Positions 1 through 7,432 of a DNA stretch of 64,000 nucleotides are shown here, piece by piece. The stretch is taken from positions 124,001 to 188,000 of the forward strand of contig CAWDWG010000005.1 of assembly GCA_963805985.1 (NCBI GenBank). The letters are read 5' to 3'. This stretch comes from Bog-257 sp963805985 (GTDB lineage: Bacteria > Acidobacteriota > Terriglobia > Terriglobales > Acidobacteriaceae). The position numbers were made by a program, and so were the translations under genes. The notes under the pieces are model-generated. The model searched no databases. It was not told the origin of the DNA and saw only the letters and a list, made by a program, of their open reading frames with translations. Positions within the stretch are counted from its first letter, which is position 1. Each line of letters begins with the position of its first letter.

Positions 1-1083
1 CATGGGTCCGGTCCAACCGTCGCGAGTCACGCGCTCGAATTGAATGGGAACCGTGTCCGGCAGATAGAAGTCGAAGTGCCTGTCGATCAGCAGACCGAGA
101 CGCAGATCGAGCTCGAATGTTTCCCGCGACTCGTCCGGCGTCGCATCCTCAAAATCGGTGCAGCCGCGGATCAAACGCCCGGGCGCCGGCGCGATCCCTT
201 CTTTGGTCGAGTAATTCAGGAAGACGCAGGGCTCGCCTTCGAAGCGCCCCCATTTGGTTTGGTCAGGCTCCAGGTCGGAGGCGTAAATGTCTTCGGTTGG
301 AATTTCGGGATCGAGCGTCTGATGGAGCAGGCTGCTGGGATCGTTGTTAAGCGGCAGCTGCCAGTACTGAACGGCCACATCTTTGAGCAAAATACGCCGC
401 AGCCGTTGCTGCAGGTGCTGATTCGCAACCTGGTCGCCCTGCCCGCGGCGCTCGGCCGGCGTGTCCTGCATGCGAGCCGCAGATACTACGGCTGCGCGAT
501 GATGGTCCCGTTGGGTGAATGAGGAGTCCCAAGAGTATTGGACTGAATACATATCGGCATCGGTAAAGCCAATGAGGTAGGCTTGCGGATCCTTTGCCAG
601 ATCCGGGTGCTCGCGCTTGAGCTGCGCATAGAGAAGCTCCGCGACATATTGATTGCGAGAAGCGTCCCAGGCAGACTGATCCAGTCCGGTTGGCGGCAAC
701 ACCTGCACGTCAAGCCGATACTTGGTTCTTAGCCACTCAGCAAATTGATCGAGCGAGTACGGGGCGTTATGAGGACCCATCTGCACCAGATAGATCCGGC
801 CGCTGCCCTTGAGCTGGTCCAGGGGCGCAACCGGTCCGTCGTGGCGTGGAATCGCATGTTGCCCAAGATTCGCGCGGTTCAGCTTGCCCAGATATCGTTG
901 AAACAGCACTCCGGAAACCGCCAGCTCCAGCACCAAGGCCACCGCAATCCCGCCAATCAGCCAGACCGCAAAATTGTCGCGGCGCGGTCGGTTCGCAACC
1001 GCCGGCCCTGCTGTGCCGCACTGCGAACAGGTGTCGCCATAGAGCGGAGCTCCGCAGCGCAGGCAGAATTGGGTGGAATTCAC
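1..1083 (-). CDS. Zinc-ribbon membrane protein with degenerate metzincin-like domain (partial)
   Basis: The frame is open from a GTG at 1083 to the left edge, giving 361 codons without a stop; the C-terminus lies outside the window. Visible: a zinc ribbon (Cys 7, 10, 19, 22), one membrane segment at about residues 38-60, then a soluble domain. That domain contains a TDADMY stretch followed by AVVSAARM, which resembles the core of archaemetzincin-type proteins. The HExxH protease motif expected downstream is absent; the corresponding stretch reads KDVAVQYW. If the relationship is real, this is a non-catalytic relative, anchored in the membrane with its ribbon on one side. In-frame TTG codons upstream are alternative starts. 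It is transcribed divergently from the peptide/HDO pair, separated by 284 bases. The CDS is solid; the family link is inference from short motifs. Confidence 0.75.
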   Translation of the reverse strand, partial: MNSTQFCLRCGAPLYGDTCSQCGTAGPAVANRPRRDNFAVWLIGGIAVALVLELAVSGVLFQRYLGKLNRANLGQHAIPRHDGPVAPLDQLKGSGRIYLVQMGPHNAPYSLDQFAEWLRTKYRLDVQVLPPTGLDQSAWDASRNQYVAELLYAQLKREHPDLAKDPQAYLIGFTDADMYSVQYSWDSSFTQRDHHRAAVVSAARMQDTPAERRGQGDQVANQHLQQRLRRILLKDVAVQYWQLPLNNDPSSLLHQTLDPEIPTEDIYASDLEPDQTKWGRFEGEPCVFLNYSTKEGIAPAPGRLIRGCTDFEDATPDESRETFELDLRLGLLIDRHFDFYLPDTVPIQFERVTRDGWTGPM

Positions 1084-1160
1084 GCGGTTCAGGATGGGGC
1101 AGGGCTGCGGGAAAAGCAAGATCAATCCTTGGTTCCGTCCGGCTGCGCATCACATCCAGC

Positions 1161-1188
1161 TTGACAATGATTTTGGTTGTGATACTTT
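1161..1188 (+). promoter_or_regulatory. Possible sigma-70 promoter ahead of the peptide gene
   Basis: A perfect TTGACA at 1161-1166 is followed after 16 bases by TACTTT (1183-1188), preceded by a TG-rich stretch. It points toward the peptide gene, whose ATG is about 180 bases downstream, leaving a long leader. The -10 box is poor. The rest of 1084-1367 shows no gene. Confidence 0.3.
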
Positions 1189-1367
1189 GAGGCACTCATT
1201 TATCTGAAAGTGGGAAGCTCGCGGCGACAAGCCGGCGTAAGTCTTGGTCACGGACTGTTAACTGGGAGCTTCGCAATTTTATTTTCCGAACTGAGCTGCG
1301 GTCGGGTCACCGAAGTTTCTTCCTGGGGCAGTCGTAACCATTCTCGAAATCATTACTGGAGGATTGC

Positions 1368-1574
1368 ATGTCGAATCTCACCACACTTCAGAATAACGGT
1401 TTAATTGCATCCAACGCCACGTTCAATGCGACTGACACCGCGATCATCGACAGCCTGACGACGGACGAGATGAACGCTCTGATCAGCGTCAAGGGAAAGG
1501 TCACGGCAGAATTCATCGCCAACAATATTGGATCTGCCGGCGCGGCGACCAAGTCCATCGGGATTGTTTTCTAG
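1368..1574 (+). CDS. 68-residue peptide, possible RiPP precursor
   Basis: A short ORF with a strong Shine-Dalgarno (GGAGG, 5 bases before ATG). The product has 68 residues, no signal peptide, no Cys and no aromatic residue besides Phe. Residues 1-30 are rich in Asn, Thr, Ala and Ser. Residues 31-53 form an amphipathic, charged leader-like stretch (TTDEMNALISVKGKVTAEF...). The tail from residue 54 is small and hydrophobic, GSAGAATKSIGIVF. One base separates its TAG from the ATG of the next gene, a haem-oxygenase-like diiron enzyme, so the two are almost certainly co-translated. This layout (leader-like segment, small-residue tail, coupled metalloenzyme) is what a ribosomally made, modified peptide precursor looks like, but no known precursor family was recognised. 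Alternatives: a small enzyme subunit or chaperone of the partner. Confidence 0.7.
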   Translation: MSNLTTLQNNGLIASNATFNATDTAIIDSLTTDEMNALISVKGKVTAEFIANNIGSAGAATKSIGIVF

Positions 1575-1575
1575 C

Positions 1576-2304
1576 ATGACGACTCTCGCCGATCAGGCGG
1601 GCGCAGTCGGCTCTGGTGATCGCGCTGCTGAGCCGGGCACGAGCCACCTGAGCCACAGCCGCCGCCTGCGCGGCAAAATCCAGATAGCGCGCGCCGGGCT
1701 GGATGCGGCCGCCGAAACCCTGTGGACCCATCCCCGGCTGCGCGAGATTTATCCCGAGTTCCTCTTCCGCAATCACGCAGTGATTCGCTGCAGCGTTCCG
1801 CTGATGAAGGCTGCCGCCGAGCGCTGCGAGAAAATGCTCGACAGTGATCCGGTCGCTCCCGGCATGTTGGAGTATTTTCGCCACCACATTCCAGAAGAGA
1901 CCGGGCACGACGAATGGGTACTCGATGACCTTGCGACCCTGGGCTATCGTCGCGAAGACATCCTGAAGCGAATCCCTCCGCCGTCCGCCGCTGCGCTGGC
2001 CGGCGCACAGTATTACTGGATTCGCCACGTGCATCCCGTCGCGATGCTCGGCTTCATTGCGGTGCTGGAAGGCACGCCGCCCGACGTGGCATTCTTCGAG
2101 AGCACCGCCGACCGGATCGGAGTACCACGCCGAGCCTTCAGTAACCTTCTGCTGCATGGCAAACTCGATCCGACGCACCGCGACGACCTGGATCGCGCGC
2201 TCGATGCGCTGCCGCTCACCGATGAGCATCACGCGTTGATGGGCGTCAGCGCGTTCCAGACCATTCACCTGCTAACCTGCGTCGCCACCGAAGCTGTACA
2301 ATAA
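1576..2304 (+). CDS. Haem-oxygenase-like diiron (iron-containing redox) enzyme
   Basis: 242 residues, all-helical in appearance, with the spaced carboxylate/His pattern of the haem-oxygenase-like diiron oxidase superfamily (annotated elsewhere as iron-containing redox enzyme family). Candidate metal ligands are Glu107/Glu108 and His111-Asp112 in HIPEETGHDEW, His151/His153, Glu165 in AVLEG, and His201/Asp204 in THRDDLD. Known members perform O2-dependent C-C cleavage, decarboxylation, N-oxygenation or desaturation, so the family does not fix the substrate. The ATG at 1576 is preferred over an in-frame TTG at 1528 because it sits one base after the upstream stop, implying translational coupling. 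The obvious substrate candidate is the 68-residue peptide encoded directly upstream. Confidence 0.8.
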   Translation: MTTLADQAGAVGSGDRAAEPGTSHLSHSRRLRGKIQIARAGLDAAAETLWTHPRLREIYPEFLFRNHAVIRCSVPLMKAAAERCEKMLDSDPVAPGMLEYFRHHIPEETGHDEWVLDDLATLGYRREDILKRIPPPSAAALAGAQYYWIRHVHPVAMLGFIAVLEGTPPDVAFFESTADRIGVPRRAFSNLLLHGKLDPTHRDDLDRALDALPLTDEHHALMGVSAFQTIHLLTCVATEAVQ

Positions 2305-2328
2305 ACTGCCGCAAGAAACAGGCAGTTT
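2303..2328 (+). terminator. Hairpin after the HDO gene
   Basis: Perfect 8-bp inverted repeat AAACTGCC / GGCAGTTT around a 10-base loop, overlapping the stop codon of the diiron enzyme gene and 27 bases before the kinase ATG. It lacks a clean U-tract, so it may be an attenuator rather than a full terminator. Confidence 0.35.
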
Positions 2329-2354
2329 CGTATAGTTCTCCGGGACCATAAGGG

Positions 2355-4625
2355 ATGATCGGCAGGACAGTATCCCACTATTTAATCGTCGAGCGCCTTG
2401 GCCGGGGCGCGATGGGCATGGTGTACAAAGCCCAGGATCAGAAGCTCGACCGGCCCGTCGCAATCAAGTTCATCTCGCGTGATATTGCCGCGAACGAAGA
2501 GCAACGCGCGCGCTTTGTGCGCGAAGCCCGCACCGCATCGCTGCTCGACCATTCCAACATCTGCACCATTCACGAATTTGGCGAGACGCCGGAAGGCGAT
2601 CTCTTCATTGCCATGACGTACTGTCCGGGCGAAAACCTGCGCATGCGCCTGGAGCACGGCCCGCTGCCATTGAAAGAAGCGGTCCGCATTGCCGAAGCGG
2701 TCGCACAAGGCCTGGCGAAAGCCCACAGCATGGGCATTGTGCATCGCGACATCAAGCCGGCGAACATCATGCTCTTGCCCGACGGTGGAGTGAAGATCGT
2801 CGACTTCGGACTGGCGAAGCTTCCACAGGACATCGGCCTCACCAAAACCGGCGGCGTGGTCGGCACCATTCCTTATATGTCCCCCGAGCAGTTGCGCGGC
2901 GGTCAACTCGATCGCCGCACTGACATCTGGTCGTGGGGCGTCACGCTCTACGAGATGCTGGCGGGCGATCGTCCTTTCGAATCGGGCACCGAAGCGACGA
3001 TCATGCGCGCCATTATGGATCTGGAGCCGCCTTCGCTGCTGAAGCGGCGTCCTGACGTGCCGATGGTGCTTGAGGGACTCATCAGCCAGACGCTGCGCAA
3101 GAATCCGGAAGAGCGGCCAAAGGATGCCAACGAGCTGATTGAAGTCCTGGGTTCGGTGAGAGTGGGCAGCGGTGCCGTACCTATCGTCGCGGTGGCGCCG
3201 CGGCCGCATGCGTCGGTTGCGGTGCTGCCCTTCATCAACCTCAATGCCGAGCCCGACAGCGAATACTTCAGCGACGGCCTGACCGAGGAGCTGATTCACG
3301 CCTTGTCGCGGCTACCCGGATTGCAGGTTGTCTCGCGCACCTCGGCCTTCGAATTCAAGGGCAAGCCGCAAAACGTGCGCACCATCGGCGAGCTGCTCAA
3401 GGTTTCCGCGGTCGTCGAAGGCAGCGTGCGCAAGCAGCAGGACCGAGTGCGAGTCAGTACGCAGCTGGTCAACGTGAGCGATGGCTATTGCCTGTGGTCG
3501 CAGCGCTTTGACTTCAAGATGACGGACATCTTCGAAGTGCAGGAGGAGATGGCCGAATCCATCGCCGATCTGCTGAAGGTTGAGCTGGGATCCAGAGCCG
3601 ATTCCGGCCTGGTCAAGCGCTACACGGAAAACTTCGAAGCCTACGACCTGTATCTGCGCGGGCGCTTTCAATGGAACAAGCGCAGCGGGGAAGGATTCCA
3701 GAAGGCGTTGGAGTACTTCCAACGTTCACTGGCGCTGGATCCGAAGTATGCTCCGGCGCACGCGGGCATCGCCGACTATTACATTTCCGTTGCGTCGTGG
3801 GGGCTGGCGCCTCCAACCGAAGCCTGGCCTAAGGCCAAGCTAGCTGCACTCAAAGCTATCGAGTCCGATGACAGCCTGGCGGAAGCTCATGCCTCCCTGG
3901 GCGTCATCCGCATGTGGTACGAGTGGGATTGGAAGGAAGCCGAGCGCGAGTTCCTGCGCGCCATCGAATTGAAGCCCGGCCAGCCGCTGCCGCACGTTCA
4001 TTACAGCCTTCTGCTGGTGCAAACTGGCCGATTCGAAGAGGCGGAAGAGCAGATTCGCCTGGCGCTGGCCAGCGATCCGCTCTCCGTGCCCGCGAATGTT
4101 TATCTCGCCGGCGTCTATCACTATCGCCGCGACTATGACCGTTCGCTGGAACAGGCCGGCCGCGCGCTGGACCTCGATCCCAACGATATCGAAGCGCACG
4201 TGGTGATGGCGATCAATTATGAGCAGAAGCATCAGTACGCCGAAGCTATCGCCGAGTTGGAGAAGGCGCACAAACTTGCTGACTACAATCCTCTGATCCT
4301 GGGGCCGCTGGGCTCCTGCTACGGCGGCATGGGCGACAAGGACAAAGCGCTGAGCTTGCTCGAAGAGCTGAACACGGCCGCAGCTCAGATTTATGTCGCG
4401 CCTATCTCCTGGGTCATGCTGTATCTCGGCATAGGAGACATCGAGCACGCCTTTGAGTGGCTGGAGAAGGCCGCCGAAGCGCGCGATGTGCTGCTCTACT
4501 ACCTGAAGGTCGGCCCAATCTACGACAAGATCCGCGAGGATCCGCGCTACGAGGCTTTGCTGGATCGCGTCGGCCTCAGCGACGATGTCGCCGAGTTGAA
4601 GACCGTCACGCAACATTCGGGCTAA
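2355..4625 (+). CDS. Serine/threonine protein kinase with TolB-like domain and TPRs
   Basis: 756 residues. The N-terminal Hanks-type kinase domain (about 8-270) has the glycine loop GRGAMG, Lys38 in VAIK, the catalytic loop HRDIKPAN (Asp132), DFG (Asp150) and MSPEQLRG in the activation segment, so it should be active. From about residue 287 comes the SVAVLPFINL...DSEYFSDGLTEELI module, the TolB-like/FlgO-type domain often found beside adenylate cyclases and Acidobacterial kinases. Residues from about 428 onward form TPR repeats. No transmembrane segment is visible, so it is probably a soluble kinase with a protein-interaction platform. The start follows an AAGGG-type ribosome site. The 3' end overlaps the convergent glycosylase gene by 4 bases. 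Targets cannot be deduced. Confidence 0.93.
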   Translation: MIGRTVSHYLIVERLGRGAMGMVYKAQDQKLDRPVAIKFISRDIAANEEQRARFVREARTASLLDHSNICTIHEFGETPEGDLFIAMTYCPGENLRMRLEHGPLPLKEAVRIAEAVAQGLAKAHSMGIVHRDIKPANIMLLPDGGVKIVDFGLAKLPQDIGLTKTGGVVGTIPYMSPEQLRGGQLDRRTDIWSWGVTLYEMLAGDRPFESGTEATIMRAIMDLEPPSLLKRRPDVPMVLEGLISQTLRKNPEERPKDANELIEVLGSVRVGSGAVPIVAVAPRPHASVAVLPFINLNAEPDSEYFSDGLTEELIHALSRLPGLQVVSRTSAFEFKGKPQNVRTIGELLKVSAVVEGSVRKQQDRVRVSTQLVNVSDGYCLWSQRFDFKMTDIFEVQEEMAESIADLLKVELGSRADSGLVKRYTENFEAYDLYLRGRFQWNKRSGEGFQKALEYFQRSLALDPKYAPAHAGIADYYISVASWGLAPPTEAWPKAKLAALKAIESDDSLAEAHASLGVIRMWYEWDWKEAEREFLRAIELKPGQPLPHVHYSLLLVQTGRFEEAEEQIRLALASDPLSVPANVYLAGVYHYRRDYDRSLEQAGRALDLDPNDIEAHVVMAINYEQKHQYAEAIAELEKAHKLADYNPLILGPLGSCYGGMGDKDKALSLLEELNTAAAQIYVAPISWVMLYLGIGDIEHAFEWLEKAAEARDVLLYYLKVGPIYDKIREDPRYEALLDRVGLSDDVAELKTVTQHSG

Positions 4626-5260
4626 GTCCGCTTTCCCGACACATACAAATTTTCCGCAATCGTGAATCGCAATGGCCGATCGGCGGCCTTGGTAATCCCG
4701 ATCCGCGGCGTTGCCACGATTCGCTCTGGAACGTAACCGTCGTCCGCAATCCACAAACCCGATCGCGGTGAGGTGAGGTCCTTGTCATTGTCGCGCACGC
4801 GCGTGATCCCCAGCGCTTCCGACATCCGCCCGGGCCCGCTGGAAATCATCCGCAACTGCGACGGCCGCGGAGACGCAACCAGATCCACATCTCTGGCCAG
4901 CGCCATCTGTGCCAATCCAAACACCGGCTGCATGGCGCGGAAGAGCACGCCCTCGCCGTATCCCTCGGGCATGCACGAGACATTCAAGCAATAGTGATTG
5001 CCATAGATGAAATACACATAGGCATGACCCGGCGGCCCAAAGAGTACCGAGTTGCGCGCGGTCTGCCCGTTGTAGGCGTGAGCGGCGGGATCGTCCTGTC
5101 CCAGGTAAGCCTCGTTCTCAACGATGCGCCCCGCCAGCAGCTTCCGCGCTTCACGACGTATCAGCAGCTTGCCCAGCAGCTCCCGCGCAACGGTTACGGG
5201 ATCGCGATTGAAGAACGCGCGCGACAGCGGCTTCGCAGCGCGCAGTTTCGCGGCTGTCAT
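4622..5260 (-). CDS. mpg: DNA-3-methyladenine glycosylase (AAG/MPG family)
   Basis: 212 residues matching the AAG/MPG fold. It would excise alkylated purines such as 3-methyladenine, and hypoxanthine, starting base excision repair in the cytoplasm. Diagnostic stretches are FFNRDPVTVARELLGK near the N-terminus, ENEAYLGQDDPAAHAYNG carrying the catalytic Glu, FGPPGHAYVYFIYGNHYCLN, and SGPGRMSEALGI. ATG at 5260 is chosen because GAAG lies about 10 bases upstream and the protein then begins close to the conserved core; a 24-residue longer in-frame version reads into the methyltransferase gene. It follows the SAM methyltransferase gene by 23 bases on the same strand. It converges on the kinase gene, sharing 4 bases. 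Confidence 0.93.
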   Translation of the reverse strand: MTAAKLRAAKPLSRAFFNRDPVTVARELLGKLLIRREARKLLAGRIVENEAYLGQDDPAAHAYNGQTARNSVLFGPPGHAYVYFIYGNHYCLNVSCMPEGYGEGVLFRAMQPVFGLAQMALARDVDLVASPRPSQLRMISSGPGRMSEALGITRVRDNDKDLTSPRSGLWIADDGYVPERIVATPRIGITKAADRPLRFTIAENLYVSGKRT

Positions 5261-5283
5261 CGGAAATGATTCTTCGGCGGGAC

Positions 5284-6054
5284 TTATAGCTTGACGGCGA
5301 CCAGCCGCAGCCGTTTGTAGTCGATGGTCCACACTCCATTATGAAACAGCGCTGGTCCGGCAAACTGCCCGGTCAAGCGGAAGAACTCATTGCGCTGCTC
5401 GGCAGCGATGGCATCGAGCGCGAATCGTCCAAACATCTCCAGCCACAGCTTCAGCCCGCGGTCGCCGCCCTCCAGAATGGTGGCGCGGTCGAAAAGCACC
5501 GCGAAATCCACCTCCAGTCCATTCGCTTCGAGCAGCGGCGCGTACTCCCCGATGGAGGGGAACGACCAGGGCAACAACTGTTCGGGATTAGCGACTCCGA
5601 GTGCGCGCAGCGCTTTGTAGACGGCGTCCAGCAGATGGTGGAGATTCCCGCGCCCACCCATCTCAAAGACAAGCCGGCCGCCCGGTTTCAATGCGCGAGA
5701 GATGGATGCAATCGCCGATGGCTGATCCCGTACCCAGTGCAACGCCGCATTCGAAACCACAACGTCAAACTCGTTTGTAAAGTTCAGCGCAGTCACGTCC
5801 GCGACTTCAAAGCGCAGCTGGGGAAAGTTCCTTTGCGCCGTGGAAATCATGTCCGGGGAAGCGTCGATCCCGACTACCTCTGCGCCGAATTGCGTGATCT
5901 CCGCAGTCAGCTGTCCGGTTCCACAGCCGACATCGAGAATGCGCTCGCCCGGCTTGGCGTTCAGCAGCACCAGCAGGTCGCGGCCGTACTGCCACACGAA
6001 CGAATGGCTGGATTGGTAGAGATCCGAGTTCCAGAGATCGGGCTTGGCACTCAT
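5284..6054 (-). CDS. Class I SAM-dependent methyltransferase, trans-aconitate methyltransferase-like
   Basis: 256 residues. Motif I ILDVGCGTGQLTAEI (about 39-53), acidic motif GIDASPDMI, ADVTALNF and VVVSNAALHWVRD are typical of the Tam/biotin-synthesis BioC-like branch of Rossmann-fold methyltransferases; the start WNSDLYQSSHSFVWQYG is the usual Tam beginning. It probably methylates a small carboxylate, but substrate cannot be assigned from sequence. It lies between the UvrC-like gene (24 bases upstream) and the glycosylase gene (23 bases downstream), all on the minus strand, so the three may form one transcript. The association with repair genes may be incidental. Confidence 0.85.
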   Translation of the reverse strand: MSAKPDLWNSDLYQSSHSFVWQYGRDLLVLLNAKPGERILDVGCGTGQLTAEITQFGAEVVGIDASPDMISTAQRNFPQLRFEVADVTALNFTNEFDVVVSNAALHWVRDQPSAIASISRALKPGGRLVFEMGGRGNLHHLLDAVYKALRALGVANPEQLLPWSFPSIGEYAPLLEANGLEVDFAVLFDRATILEGGDRGLKLWLEMFGRFALDAIAAEQRNEFFRLTGQFAGPALFHNGVWTIDYKRLRLVAVKL

Positions 6055-6078
6055 GCAGAAATTTTAAACACGCCAGCG

Positions 6079-7287
6079 TCAGTTTTCTGTGATGCCGGCC
6101 TCGCGGGCTCGGAATTTCCAGTAATCGCCGGCAGTCTCGCTGAGATCGCCCGTAGCCTTCTCGCCGCGAAAAACGCGGGACACTCCGCGTACCACACGTC
6201 GCATCGGCAGCTCGCTGGTGCTGTCGGTCAGAAATAATTCGCCAATCTTCGTGGTGCGGTAATACCAGCGCTTGAGCAGCGCCAGATGCTCCATCCACTC
6301 CAGCGCGCCACGGATTTTAGGGGTTTCAACCGTAGCCAGCGCGTCCGCGATTCGCGACTCCATCGACTGCGGCTTCGCGGTGTGAGACGCTTCGGTCTGT
6401 CTGCCGACGTTGAGCGCGACCGGCTCGCAGATCTGTCCCGCAACAATCCTGAACAGCATTACTGCTTCGGGCTCGGCGGACGGCTGGATCATTACCCCGT
6501 TCAGTTCGTCGAGGCGTCGCACGATCTCCGGCAACTGGGCAACCGCAGCTTTCACTTTGTCCAGCCGCGCGTGCATCGCGGCCGCGGCTTCGAAGTCGAG
6601 ATTGGCGGACGCCTCGTCGCGCTGCTGTTCGATCTCGCGTATCAGCGATCGGCCTCCGCTTTGAAAGAACTGCTGCACGCGATCGACCTCGGCGGCATAC
6701 TCTTCGTCGGTGCAGCCTTTGAAGCACGGCGCCAGACACATCTTCATCTCGGAATAAATGCAGCCGGGAAAGGCGGGGTCGGGATGAAGGTCGTCGACGC
6801 AGCGTCGCATCTTGAACAGATCGAGCGAGTCGTTGGCGAACTTTTCCGCCGCAACCCGCGTGAAAAACGGGCCGTAATACTGCGCGTTGCCCTTGACGCT
6901 GCCGATGCGGGTGGTCACGATCGCGCGCGGATAAGGATTGTCGAGGATCAGCTTGACCAGCGGCGCAAAACGCAGCCGCAAGCGCTTGTCGTAGGTCTGG
7001 GGAAATTCCCGTCGCAGAATTTTGTAGAGCAGGAACGAAGCTTCGAAGTCGGAGCAGGTCGCACTCCATTCGACTCGGCGAACACGATCGCGCAGGTTCA
7101 GCTTGCGCGATTGGCCTTCAGCGACACCTAGCAGCCGTTGCAATCGGCGACGCAGATTCGAAGTCTTGCCGACGTAGGGCTCGGTGCCTTCATCACCGCG
7201 CAGCACAAACACCGCCGAGCTCGCTGGAGCGGCAGTGAAGAGCTCGGAGTCGCGGTCGGGAAAGAAATCGAACAGCTGCGATGACAC
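6079..7287 (-). CDS. UvrC-like GIY-YIG nuclease lacking the C-terminal half of UvrC
   Basis: 402 residues. The N-terminal GIY-YIG domain is seen as AVFVLRGDEG...PYVGKTSNLRRRLQ (about 25-60). A UVR helix-hairpin segment lies near residues 216-250 (DEASANLDFEAAAAMHARLDKV). UvrC is about 600 residues and carries a C-terminal RNase H-like nuclease and tandem HhH domain; neither is visible here. This protein therefore resembles a UvrC N-terminal half plus UVR motif, able in principle to make only the 3' incision and to contact UvrB. Four Cys near 145-165 (RRCVDDL...CIYSEMKMCLAPCFKGC) match the cysteine cluster of UvrC-type proteins. It may be a Cho-like accessory nuclease rather than the housekeeping UvrC. 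The ATG at 7287 starts a normal-length GIY domain. Confidence 0.85.
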   Translation of the reverse strand: MSSQLFDFFPDRDSELFTAAPASSAVFVLRGDEGTEPYVGKTSNLRRRLQRLLGVAEGQSRKLNLRDRVRRVEWSATCSDFEASFLLYKILRREFPQTYDKRLRLRFAPLVKLILDNPYPRAIVTTRIGSVKGNAQYYGPFFTRVAAEKFANDSLDLFKMRRCVDDLHPDPAFPGCIYSEMKMCLAPCFKGCTDEEYAAEVDRVQQFFQSGGRSLIREIEQQRDEASANLDFEAAAAMHARLDKVKAAVAQLPEIVRRLDELNGVMIQPSAEPEAVMLFRIVAGQICEPVALNVGRQTEASHTAKPQSMESRIADALATVETPKIRGALEWMEHLALLKRWYYRTTKIGELFLTDSTSELPMRRVVRGVSRVFRGEKATGDLSETAGDYWKFRAREAGITEN

Positions 7288-7299
7288 AGAAAGATTCTA

Positions 7300-7432
7300 T
7301 TTCACCACGGAGACACGGAGGGCACGGAGAAGACGGAGAAGAAGGGATTAGGGGCTGGGAGTTAGGGACTAGCCTCAGGTTCTGTCGGCTCTCGCGGTTC
7401 CCTAATCCCGAGTCCCTAGTCCCCAGCCTCCC
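7300..7432. repeat. CACGGAG repeat and interrupted palindrome
   Basis: At 7302-7345 a purine-rich run of CACGGAG-type units (ACGGAGACACGGAGGGCACGGAG). It is followed by an interrupted palindrome in which GGGACTAG near 7366 pairs with CTAGTCCC near 7420. The same CACGGAG motif recurs near 20986. The palindrome supplies the stop codon of the DnaC-like gene. Confidence 0.6.

Noticed and set aside
1528..1575. Longer N-terminus for the HDO protein from a TTG at 1528
   Set aside because: It overlaps the end of the peptide gene and gives a Pro/Ser-rich extension; the ATG at 1576 directly after the upstream stop is more economical.
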